A stretch of 64,000 nt of DNA from Opisthorchis felineus. Its lineage: Eukaryota > Platyhelminthes > Trematoda > Opisthorchiida > Opisthorchiidae. The stretch spans positions 2,551 through 66,550 of the forward strand of contig SJOL01000803.1 in NCBI GenBank assembly GCA_004794785.1. The letters are read 5' to 3'. Below are positions 46,301 through 59,549 of this stretch, in pieces. Numbering within the stretch: the first letter of the stretch is position 1; every line of letters starts with the position of its first letter. The position numbers were made by a program, and so were the translations under genes. Below the pieces are notes generated by a model, which did not search any database, had not been told where the DNA came from, and saw only the letters and a list, made by a program, of their open reading frames with translations.

Positions 46301-49300
46301 TGCACACCCAGGTACGTTGTCTAAAATGCACTGCGGAGCCGGAGAACAACAAGTACCGCCGTGACTACCGTACGAATTGGATCGACCTGAGACGAATGCA
46401 AGTATAAAAAAAAAAGATAATCGTTCGGCTGTAACCCCTTTCGGTGCCTAGCTGCCATGCCACCCAAAGAAAGCACGCGGGCTGGGATACTGCCAGGTTG
46501 CCCAAGCCTAGACAGGGGAAGTCGAGAGACAGAGGTCGGGTTCGAACCACGTACCTTCCGGTTAGTAAGTTCGCGCTCTAACCACTTGAGCCATCTCGCC
46601 CACCTGAGCACGTATGTTTGTGGTGCCAGCGTATCCCAATAGATCCCCGCTCAGGATAAGCATAACGCGAATTTGTACGGTCGAACCATCATCAAAGTCA
46701 CGTTAAAATGCGGCAAGGCGTGAAGTCGACAAAAGAGTGTTTTTTTCACGTGCGCAATGTTCCTTCTTGCCGTAACGACCACCTCTCTAATACGATCGTA
46801 CCTGCGCATGACAATGGCAAATGTTCGGCCATCCACCGCTTCCGATTACGACCCGCCTTCAGAGACTTTTTGAGGTCGTAATACTGTCGACACTAGTTGA
46901 CTGGTTGAAGGCTAAGTTCAAATAGTCTATCCTGTCAGTCAGCAAGTGATGTCCTAAACCCGGGTACAACCGCAGCCTTATCGATCTTACACACAAAAGC
47001 GGGTCAAATAGACGAACATCACACGCCAATACCTGTATCACCTGCAGCAAGACGATAGGGTTCTCCGAACACTCACACGCCGTCTCAGTACAGCGAAACA
47101 GGGAGAAAACATGTACCGACGCCAAAACTTACCTGACCAATGTCCGATTGGGGTATTGCTGAAGAAGTCAGAGGTAACATCCTGTTGTGAGTAGGAAAAA
47201 GGCAACGATATAAAAGAAGTCAATATGGATAGCGGGTAACACAACTCATGATGCCCCTACCCGGAGAGGATCACTACAAGGTTGCTGATTACTCTTCGAG
47301 GCAACCTTATAAGTAGTGTTGAGTCTAGAATTCTTCAACATTTTGGATACCATTCCAAATGAAGCGTGAAACAGCATTTGTGCAGCACATTCAGCTGAAA
47401 ATCATTATAAGCGAGAGAATCAGGTGATATTCAGTTTAGTTTCCTATTGGCGACAAGCTAATTTGCAAATGAGCGTACAACTCCAGTTACGTACAATTTT
47501 GTATTCAAGTGCGAAATAAGGTTGCTGGAAACTCAAGACTAGGCCTACAAAACGAGCCACAAGGGTAGTAAAACCGACAGTGAGCTGCCAAATAGTTTTT
47601 AACAATATTACATAGCTGCGTTCAAAAAACACTTCGGTGTCTTGGATATCGTTCCAAATACAACATTAGACGGTCTTGGTGGAGCATATTTAGTTGAAGA
47701 TTATCATAGGCTTACATTCACTTGAGTCTCCCGTTAACACCAAACTTAGGTGATTCGTAATCTCACGAGCTGTCGTTAATCGGTGAACGACGACCGTTCA
47801 AACTGGCGCCGAGCTATTCTATACAGATCCACGACAATAAATTTGGTAGGATCGATTTTAGTTGCCTGTCACTGCAACAAATGACTTGGAACTCTTGTCC
47901 TAGTGGATTTACCGCGAACAAGAAGGCCTTCTAGCAATGAGTCATTTCGAGTAAATCAACACTAACGAATTCAGTTCGTGTTTCAAACTGCGCGGTTGAT
48001 AGTGGTATTCGGTACCACAGTCTATTCGATCTCTTCTCGCTTATCTCTCATTGGCGGTAATCCATCAATCTTCACAAGGTCGGCTATCTCTGTGTCGGAT
48101 AACACATGCAAACTTGTGTCATAGCAGTTGAGTATTCATGCAAAAAACGGTGGATACTAAGCTGGTCTCATCAACCATATTTCTCCGTCACAATTACACG
48201 AGCATCAACGAAGGCACATCGTGGCGGCATCACAAACTTTGATAATTCGATCCGGGAAATGACCGCTTGAGTGCGCCCACATATTCTTGCAACCGAAGGG
48301 AACGCCCAACCACTTCATGCACATTGCGCTCCTTCCTCATTCATTTTTACCTCACTCACTCTCCATGCACACTCATTAATTTTCAAACAACATAAAAGAT
48401 GTTTTCTCTAAAGTGGCCTCTAGCATCATAGCAAATAACCTCATTAGGATCAGCCTCAAGCCTCTTCCTTTTTCGGCCGTGACGTGGTTCGTGAATGGTA
48501 TGCATCTTGACCACATACTCATCAACTGTCTTGATTTGTATAGTGTATAAAGGTGAACTCGTCTCAGTAGGTTCGACTACTTGTTTGTTCTCTTCCAACC
48601 TACACTCTCCTTCTGACTATCGTCCTTTTATCTGGAGGGTGAACCTCGAACCCCATACGGCATCGGAGGTTTATGAATGCATACGTTCTCTCAAGCGCCA
48701 CTGAGCCTCTGGTCCGGATGACCTTCCACCCACATCGTTCAAAGATGGGAGTGAAATCCTCAGTCATCTGATCTGTTTGCCTGCATTTGGGAAAATGAGA
48801 CTGTCCAAGACAACTACGAAGAATCAGTGACAATGCCCATTTTCAAAAAAAGGACTCGTAGTGAGTGCTGTAACCACAAGGGGATCAACTTCACCCCAGT
48901 CGTAATGAGACTGTTGGCGTCACTTGTGCTTCGTCGACTTACGGTTATTTGTGAAACACTGACTCGAGAGCAGCAAGTGGGGTTCCGGCCTGGTAGGGGT
49001 TGCGTTGACCGAATATTCACACCGTCAGGCGCCAGGACAACACCATACGTACAAACGACCCACAATTTTGGTATTCCTGGATTTGCAAGTTGCATTCGAC
49101 TCGGTTGACCGGTCTGTTCTCCTTGACACGCTTGCCCATCAAAGAATACACCTTGTTTGTGAACATAATAAGCTCTTTGTATTCTCGGACTTCCGGATGT
49201 GAGAGTATAAGGAGAGCTCTCCAAAAGCTTCCGCACGCAAAGTGGTGCTCACTTTCTCCATTCCTATTTAATTGCGTGATCTAGGAGACAATGAGACGAA

Positions 49301-52300
49301 CGCTGTCAATCGGTCAATGGCATTCTTACTGTGAGTTCCTATCCAGATTGCCTGAATGGATGTCTGGAGGTGTAGGCACCCCGGAGTGATTGTGGTCAGC
49401 TGGCACTAAGTCCCTTCCCCGTCCACTTTTATTCTTTTCTTCATAATAAGGCTTTCAAATAAATCACGGTTGCACGGCAGCGAAGCACCAATGTTGAACA
49501 CTGATGTTATGCTGTCGATGACGATGATTATTGTCCTTTTGCAGCCGGTTTTCACCGTAGCAGTCCAGTGTCGCGTTGTAAGAAACTTACCACAGTGTCT
49601 TCCCCACCCTCGTTTGAGTACATGTACTCTACACCGGGACATTTATCCCTTTACTCCCGACTTGTGTGATCCAGGTTCTAAGTAACACAGCTAATCTGCC
49701 GCCTAATTGATTAGTCTGTTACCTGCATGTTTTAAAAATTCCTGAAGCCAGAAGCGGCATCCTCTTCGACCTGGATGCAATCAATGTCCAAAATAGTAAG
49801 CCTGGATTTGCAAAAGGGCGTGTACAGCTGCATCAGATTCATTCGTGGAAAGAAACCTGCTTTGGTAGCTGGCTGCTCAGATTCGAATGGCTTGACCGGG
49901 GAGCTGTAATGTGTTGTACCTGCACAGTTGAGGTTTCCTACCCTCGTTCCACTCCAACCTAACAACGAGTTCCCGACAATTTGGATATTTTCCACAGCTA
50001 CCGAAATCATACTGACTACAGTTCTCATCAACCGATGAAAATATATCCCCTCATCTGCCTAAGTGTTACGGCGACGAGTTGAATTAAACTATACTTGATG
50101 TTACTGACGAGTCTCCTTCTAGCAGTCCACCAAAATAACCACGAAGGACAATTTGTATTGAACTCAGACCGAGAACCGGCGGAAAGCGTCCTCCCATCGG
50201 TTCTTGTTTACTTAACTTAAAAACCCTATGGAAAATAGTTATGCGTTGTGGCTTATATAACTTATCTTCTTGTTCTGGTTGCTCTAGCTCGTCAAAAGTC
50301 GTAATGAATGAATGTTGTGGGTTTCCCTTTCGCCAACTTTCTTCATCTCTGGAAAAGCGTACCATTATAGTTGGTCTGCTACAGTTGATAGACAGCTCCT
50401 TCTATAATGCTTCATTTTACTAGGTGCTCTACACCCTAGTTTGAGTGGCCAGCTTGCTATTCCACCCAACATTGGTGTGCTTCCAGGTTGGATTTTACCA
50501 GCATTTGTTTCCAGGCAACACACTGATACCCCCCGAACAACTTACAGACTAAAGTTTTTTCCAACGAGTGGATAATTCTCCTACTGGATAATTCTACTCC
50601 CTATGCTACACTGTTCACATAAAGAAGTTTCATCTTCCCCCGAAAATAGCATGTCTCGAAGGAAAACTTTTCTCGGAGAAGGATCCTCTGATCGTAGTTG
50701 TGAAATCAGGATCAGCGCGCTTAGAGTCAATCTCGTGTTCTGTGCAAGTAACTGGTACCTATAAAGAACCTATCGAATCAGGACGCAGGGCGGCACTCAG
50801 ACTCCTGTTACAACATTCAAACGGTCTTATCGTGTGGAAGAAAACAATCTTAACAAAAAAATTTGTGCAGTCAGCAACGAAGCGTCTAAGAGACCGGATA
50901 ACTGTTAGAACAATGAGTCAAAAACGGGTATATCACATAAAACCATAATCTCCATGACAGTTGATAGGGCTGAAGAAGAAGAGGGAGCAATAAGAAGATA
51001 CACCTCCCTTACTTTAGTATGACGGCGTGGCTGAAAGTTTAGGGATTGTAGCGAGAAATGGAAAACCTGCATACAAGGCTCGTGCCAAATGTTCTGCTAT
51101 AAACTGGTTGTTATTCGGTTGGCAGCTTATCTGTTCGGGAACTTTGGCAGTTGGTGAACAGATCGATTGCCACCTGGTCAATAGATAGTAAGTTCACCCA
51201 AGTAAGTTTACCAATATTCAAATATATTAAGGCTGAGTTCATTGAACATAGTGCTCATCCCAAGTTTTTAGGCAAGCTCCTTCTGCCTCCGCCTGAGATA
51301 CATGGAGTTTAGCGAGTTGTTGCGCGAAAAAAGTCTACGGAGGAAAAAATAGCGTTGCGAATAGATCAGAAACTAGACAAAATAGTTCATCTTGAAGTTA
51401 AAAGAACTGTATACTGTACTGTGTCAATACAGGACACCGAACATAAGATGACAGCTCTCACAACGACAATATCAGGAGTTGCACAGTGTCCATCTGTGAT
51501 GGGGGGAGAACGCCAAAGTTAAAAGGGTATAAGCCAAGGTCAAGGACAGTTACAGAGTGCGAAGCAATAAGAATAAAGACAAAGTGGGAGTGTAGCAAAC
51601 ATGTGTTTGCTGTTTGGTATAGCCAAATTCAAGTTGATACACACAAAAATTCTGACGCACCACGATATGTATAGACGTAATGCACTACTCATACGGTTGC
51701 TGAAAACTCTTAAAGACACCATAAACGAGAGATTCAGCTGGATTCCAGGTGAGTCTCCCGTCAAAACCAAATTGGCATGAAAATGAGTGTATTTCACCAT
51801 GATACGTGTTGAGGGGATTCATAACGATCTCAAGGCAAAAATCAGCGAATTCTGAGATAACCAACATCAGTCATTGATGAAAGATAGAGTTTTCGCGTAC
51901 TCTGGGGTCGTCCTTTATCCCCCAGGGTATCCGCTACCCCTGTCTATAGTTCTAACCGTTTCAGTTGTAAAGGCAGTAAGGTGTTTCATTCAGGCGATCA
52001 GCATGTCCATATTTATGGAAACAGCAAAGCTGTCTTCCACCGAGAAAGGATGGGTTAGAAAATGTCGGCCCTAAAAACAACAGTCCGATCGCACAACGGT
52101 TGACCTCGACCGCCGGCGCACTGCTCAGTACTGCACGGCAAGTACGCGGCCTTCGCAGCTCGTAATTAGCTTGCAAACGTTGCTTCACTAATCCATATGA
52201 CATCATTAGCGCGCGAATGATATGCGTACGCACAATGCCCAGGCGTACAATGAGCATCCTTGGGGACCGAGTAAACAGACACAAAACGGGTCGTTGTTCA

Positions 52301-55300
52301 ACACAATCCTAGGAGACTGCAATTATCACACATGGTCAAGTGGACGCCTCCAAATTAACTGCTGGTCCTCGCCGTGCAATCCGTGCACACTTCAGGGATT
52401 AAATATCCATATTACTGACGGAGCACAACTGACTCGTGCTTAGTACAGGCTGACGACGGATTCGTCGAAATCGGGGGAATACGAAATAGGTCTGTTCCAA
52501 AGTTGAAGCTGATTCGGATGCTAAAAATCACACCCTAACCGAATCAAGCGTGGAATAAAAGGAACGATCTGCTATGTGGCCTTGAGGCAACGCACTTGCA
52601 CCCGAACAGAACATTCAAAAGATGCGAGATACACAGAAGGAGACCTGCGAATGCAACCTAAACAACCTCTGGGAAGCCAAAAGTAGAGAAGCAATGGCTG
52701 CACACCAAAGCTGAAGACAGGTAGAAAAAGAAGAGACGACAGTAGACTGACGTTTACCACAGAACGAGATGCTGATATCGGCTTCCAAAGCGAGGGAGTG
52801 CTGGATGACTTCGACTTCGATGAACGGTTCGATCGGCTGAAAAGCAAAGGGTGAATGTCCCTCATTGAGATCGATCAAGCAATGAAATGGGCAAGTAACT
52901 AAGAAAAGCAAACATAACCATGGCTGAATCATAAGTGATGGTCTAATAATCACGGATATTTTGACAGATTAAGTGACAAATAATGCATAGTGCGATCCAA
53001 TAAATAAAGAAATACCACCCAAGACGATACTATTTATTTCCCTTCTACGAAGAGTGAGAGGGAAACATAAGTAGCAGTACTACAGTAATCTATGTGTGAT
53101 CGGGGGTAGTATTAGTTACACGTTATTACTTTCCTGCTCAACTCCTACTTGCGAACTGGTGAGACATTTTTTGCTTGAACTACTACACGAGGAGCTAGAA
53201 AGTAAAAGAATAAAAGTGTCAGCAAGAACTGTACTAGCATCGAAGGCACATCCGGATAAACGTCTGAGCTAACTGAATAAATGCAGTTAAGCCCACCGCA
53301 GATAAGCTTACCGATAACCTATCTCGCAATACCTAATTGGACAGGTCAACCGATCGGATGTGCCAATCGTTCAGCTGTAACACTTTCGGTTCATAGGTGC
53401 CATGGCACCCGAAGGAAGCCCGGGGGCTGATGTACTGCCAGGTTGCCCAAGCCTACACAGGAACAGTCGAGGTGCTGAGGCTGGTTTCGAACAATAGACC
53501 TTCGGGTCAGCAAGTTCGCGCCCAAACCATTGAGCCATCTCGTTCACACGTGTCGCAGACAGATTTTTGGATATGCTCACCAGCATTGGTTGATTTACGA
53601 CAACACTAAGTGATTTATACGACATCCAGTACATTAAAACTCATAGTGAAGGCCAATGATCCCTTAGTTGGCAGTTTCAGGTTGTTGATTAAAGGAAAAC
53701 TTACCCGCCGGACGGCTGTGAATTCTAGTCCAGCTACTTGTCGACAACTTCAACTACTACTAACAATAAAGGTAGTATATTTTGTTTTCGTTGAAACAAG
53801 AATAAACAGGGCGGACATTTTGAAAATGGCCATTTGGGAACCTGAACCCAGATCGTCAAAACAGAAGACCACGGTGCCACCCAATGGGAAGAAAGAAAGC
53901 GTTCAACCACTGGCCAGAAGGTCGCGGGTTGGAAAATCTCTGAGTTCCGTGAGATGCCTACTGTTAATGATTCCCAAAAAGGATGAAACAGCTTTCTAGC
54001 ATAGGGCTTAGAGGACGAAATCGCAATTGGGAAAGACACTGGCCAACCATTTGCTCAACTTAATAAACAGCCACCCAGCCAATAAACGCTTAAATAAAGT
54101 TGTCCATTCTGATCATTTCCATTCGGGTTAGTCCAATCGCGAATTAGGGTATAGCTTGTGATCAGTAAAATTCGGGTATAAATAAATGTGGGAGTTTTAT
54201 CCCGATTCTATTGTTCCACTAACCTCTGCGCCGAAACTGCTGCATAAAAAACCTACCTGTACCAAATACTTGATCCAGTCCCTTCGACTTCGTTACCAAC
54301 ACGTTTACTGGTAGTAAGGCAATGGATGATGATTTAAAATTAATCACTGAAGCATACTGCACGTTCAGGTACGAAGGAAATGTTTTACCGACCGGGTGCT
54401 CTACCAGCTAGATCCTGAGCTGCAGTGTACACCCATGCCCTGAAACTTCATATATGCCTTGCCACACATCTACCTAATGAATTAACAGTTTGCATTTGTT
54501 GGCGCATTAGTCAGCCCCACTGACTGAGTTCCGCAGGGATGTTGCTGTCGTCCAGACACCAAAGGGGTATTGGTTTGGAGCTCCCCAGGTGCTTTTTTGT
54601 TCACACTAAGAAATAAACAGAATATGAAACGTAAAAACAAAATCCTACATTGAGACAGCCCAATAATGTGTATGGGATGAATAACGATAGATGACCAGTA
54701 TGAACCGGTTTTAGTAGCAAGTTGAGTCGGCTTGAAACATACACTTTCGCGGTCACACAGACAAGCATTTGAACAGGTTGGTCCTGCCATAAAATTTGGG
54801 CAACCAGTACCGACTAGATATATCATCCTCGATCATCAGCGGTCAAGATGCATAACTAATTTTTCGAGTCCGAAGACGCCCATCCTTCTCGCAGTAGCAT
54901 ACATAAAGTTTGGACAACTCAAGCCCACATTATGATGACTAGGGTCATTCATCCATTGCACTTCATCCGACTGATTAATCAGTAGCCTCGTACTGAGAGT
55001 TGCATTCCACCCCGATGATATTCTTTCTTGCTACTGTCGGGTCTGATACTGTATTGTGTGAAGCTAAAAAGGGATGCCAACTGCACAAATATACAGCACA
55101 AATGACAAGGAGAACACATACCACGGTTGGTGACCGAAGGCTCTGAATGAACACCGAGGAGCCGGACAGTCCAATATCAACACATCATGCGTACAACTGA
55201 ATTCCACGTGTCGTTGCTGAAACGATACCAAGAACAGAGAGAGGTGTGACGGAAGTCGAAACCAAGATTTAATGTCTGTCGACGGACGAAGACAAGGCGA

Positions 55301-58300
55301 AACAAGCAAATGCAGACTTTCGCATCGAAGTCTTCAACCGACCACTAAAATGGCTGGCGTTCATCATACTGAGTAATAACAGCATAATAATGGAACGTAA
55401 CTGATACTGTGTATAAAAACACCGGAAGAAACAAACCTGAGAATAGCTTATAACGGGTGGAACTCCGTCAGCGACATTCTGGGAAGGTGCATCTGGAAAC
55501 CAACAACACAACAGTGATCATTAGGACCGAGTCGGGCGGTGCAAGTCAAAACTGAAGGCATTTGTCTAAACGGTAAGGCCAATGAAACGGACTGTTTCCA
55601 AAAAAGATTTTTAGAAGAACAAGGGTGAAAAAAGAACCCACTGGATAGTACGCTGACTCGTGCGTAATATGGACCGAAAACACAAGCGGGACGCCTATTA
55701 AATAAGAAGCGGAACAGTTGATTTCACCCAGGTTTGGGTACTGGTTAGATTGGTTGTCAAACGGAGAAGACAAGACGTACGACGGAATAGGTTAGTACAT
55801 CTGACCCGAGAAACAACGAAAAGAGCGACAATTAATTTGTTTTCAAATCGACAGTACAGACCTGCGGGATGAAGCCGTCACTCGATCGAGCGGGACACTC
55901 TACGTGTTCATTAGGAATAAGAAAGTGGCGTAAAAATCTAACCCGTATTAATGGGTTGAGTAGGGATGTGGTCGGATCCCGAAAAGCTCAGTTACACGTG
56001 TTACGCTGTTGACCATAGGACTGCCTGCCAACCGGTTTGCACAGCAGATCTGCTCAGTCCCAATAGGAATCAAAAGCCTCGCGGGGTTCAGCTTTTCAGG
56101 GTCTGGTCATACCATTGTCATAACTTCCGATAGATCTATCGAGACCCCGACGAGGACAGATGGCTGTTCACCAAAATTCCGACTGCCTAAATAAGTAAAC
56201 AGTTGGTTGAAACAGTTTCCATCTAACCCAAAGCGTCTTGTCTCATATGAACTCATTTCTACAAGGATCACAAGTAAGTAGTATGAGGGATTAGGTAGGT
56301 GGACAATGTGATTGTTTACATACCAGCGACCGTCTGTGCAACATGAGCCAATAATATTCTGCTTGATAATGAAGAACACTACTGTACATTTCGTTCTATA
56401 GGGCAAGAGATGGCTTATTGATAGGAAAATCTGTGGTTGACCCCACTTTGCACTTTTTGGTTGCTGTCGTTTGTTTGGACAGCCTTCGATTGTCATTCGG
56501 GTTGCATGATACTATGCGTCAAAAGATGTTCTAATTAGGGCCAAAGAGGAGTGGACAGAAGCTAGTTTCACGGGTCGTGGTAGTCTGCTCCATGACGGTT
56601 AATGATAGAAACGCCTGACAAGTTATATGTGATGAGCATCAGAGAGAAACTCACTCACCCCCGTAATGAAGATGTCACCTCGATTGGTAAGGAAATGTTT
56701 GCAATCCAACTGCTAAGCTCGGCGAACAGACCAACAACCAAGCAGTGCACCCGAGCTACTTATATTCCACAACTTCACTAGCGGAACAGAGTCACTGACC
56801 GCCCTACTATATGCTCGCAGTGACAGAGAGGAGTAACATGCATTTAACTCATTGGCAGAAAGATGTCAAGATATTACAGGACGGGGCTAACATGACCCTT
56901 TGAGTAAATTGTGAAGGAGGGAAGCCGCATCGACCAGTGTCAGCCGACGTTCCTGACACTATTGCGGCCAGTTTCAACCCAGGTGCTTGATATGTGTAGC
57001 AGAACTATTAATTCTTCCCTTTCTTCGAAACGGATTTTACATACAATTGTGTTACGAATGTATGGAGGCGAAGGATTAATTTTACTGACACGGATGATCA
57101 TATTGAGCGGACAAATCTCCAAATGAAATTCTCACGAGTACGAAAAAAACATGACAACAGATACCATGAGAGGAAAGGGAAGAAAAGGGAGAAGAGTTTG
57201 AAGCGCCTCCCACTGTAGAAACATCCTCTGAAGTGTGTTGTACAGAGCTGCAGTCAGTAGAACGTAACGCGCTTTGAACTTGTGGAGATTTTGGACGTTG
57301 GAAACCCAACATTTCCAGCATAACTTCCGCAGCCATTCTTCTCGCTAGACGTTTATTCCTTCCACGTGGTCCGACGGTCTGACGAGTACCAACCCGAACC
57401 TGGGAAGAAACAACCACACCGCTGATTTCAGCGCGCAAGGCCGCTATGGTTATCTCACAGAGGCAACAGCGAGTGTAAAAACAAGTGGTCAAAGGCACCT
57501 CGGATGGATGATACTCACACAATCAGAGATTGTCAGTTTAAGGTTTGTTGCTACAGATTACAAAAACTCTAGGGGACAGCTTACGCCTAACATGTAGAGA
57601 ATCGAAAGCGAAGCAAGAAATCAAAGGATATACGTGATGAATCTCTGTGGCGGTCAACAGACCGCGTCATCTAAGTCTTCATGCTTAGTGCAACCAACTA
57701 AACTCGAATAAGGGTCTCAATATGACAACGAAACACGGGCAATTATTGGGAACTCCACAACGATGAGTTCCTTTATCATAAGTTCCGTCTTCACTTTCAA
57801 TGTGAGTTGGAACTGGACCCTGTCCGACTCCATGAGCACTGAGGTATACTGGTGATTGTCTGCGTGACACTCCTAGAATACTTCACACCAGGTTAGTCGA
57901 TGAGTAAACGTGGGGCTAAAACGGTCTCTTGGTTCTCCGGGTTGAAAGTTCGAGCATGTGTGTCGATTTGATCCTTGAAAGTTGAACGACAACCACCACT
58001 GCATTGTGATTGGGCTTTGGTTGGACTGAAGACGTAGTAGGCATCCCTGGGCTAGACATCTTGTCCCGTATCTGCTGAACAGCCATGGAGACAACATAGC
58101 CACTAAAACTCTATGGTTAGGCTCTCTTTTTGAGTGCCCCTCTTTTGGGAACACTCAAGTCGATTCAGACGACGATCTTCTCCGGTGTACATTTTCGACA
58201 TCCTTCTAAAAACTTTTTGAGTAGCAAGATAAACAAGCTTATCAAAGTAATCTACGTGAAGCACAAAAGGCTACATCCTCGAAAGACCTCAATCGAAAAA

Positions 58301-59511
58301 GGGACGAGATTAGCTCCGCCATGCAACGGTAGTTGGTGCTTCTGATTTCGTATTAAATAAGTACTGGATTCCAGAACGGTCCCCGTTGCACACTGATACG
58401 AGATGTATGACTTGGGACGCTGGACATAATCTAGCCAGATAATTTATGCGTTGACTTCAACATAACCTGCGTAAGCACAGAGGAACCGAGCAGACGAAAC
58501 TAAAGCATCCGAGAGTGTTCGGAACTGTTTCACCTCGCGCAAAAAACCGAAATCCCAAAAACCTGTCGTAAGTGAGATGTTAGACGATGTTGGAAATTAG
58601 GGACGTAATTGGGACCAGCGTCTCGACTACTGAGACCAAAATCCACAAGAGTTTAGTCGACCATCTGCCTTTGTATCTAAGTCATTCATTCCACGCGCCT
58701 AACTTGAGCAGTGGCTGTGAGTTCAGGTCCTCCCATCATTTTTGAATAATATACCTTTCTGCCCTCGAACGCTAGTGGGCTGCAGGACCAAGTGAGCTTC
58801 CACTAGTGTCATCCAAGAACGTTGATGAATCTCCGTCTCTTATGTTGATCGGGTTGTTTAAACTAATAAGCAAGCAGAAAAACTCTCCACAAACTTGCGG
58901 CGAACAATGCGGTCATCCTAGTGCTGAGACCAGAGGAGAGGGTATTCAAATTTGAATGGGATAGGGTAGAAGAGGGAAAACTTGAAAGTGTAAGAAGGGA
59001 GGCGTCAGCAGTAGCATGTTTTCGCTTACCCGCCCTGTTGTATGCAGCAAGTAAGGCGACCCGGCAGGTGACACCACGCGATGGCCGATGTGGCATGAGG
59101 GTATTGTTACCTGTAAGTGTCATGGTTGTACGTGGGCTGAGATACTGCCAGGGCGAACATACGTAGAAACCCGAAATATTCGGTGTGAAACATTACGAAG
59201 AGTTTGGGTGTTGTTGGTGTTGTACGCCTTCCAGGACGGGGTCCCCGTGACCCCGCACGGGCTTGGCTACAGAAATTACAAGAAATAGCGGCAGATCTCT
59301 GTCAGTGGCGTTCGTGCCGTCAGTTTCTTTCCAGATTGTCTGATTCAGCGCTTGGAGGTGTAGGCACCTCAGAATGCTTGCGATAGGCCAGCACCAGGTC
59401 CCCTCTCTCACCCACTCTTTTTTTCATTCTAAGGCTTGAAACATAACTAGACAAACTTTATGGTTGAACGGCTGTGAAGCATCAGTGTCAACACTGATGT
59501 CACTAGCTCTG

Positions 59512-59549
<38 letters not shown>

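Noticed and set aside
52750..52850. Serine/lysine-rich - strand segment ([15 protein letters not shown]) with flanking TTTTCAG and GTAAAC as a Staufen linker exon
   Set aside because: The phases do not fit: exon 57165 leaves one base and exon 45584 needs one base before its AA. Using this segment would shift the frame.
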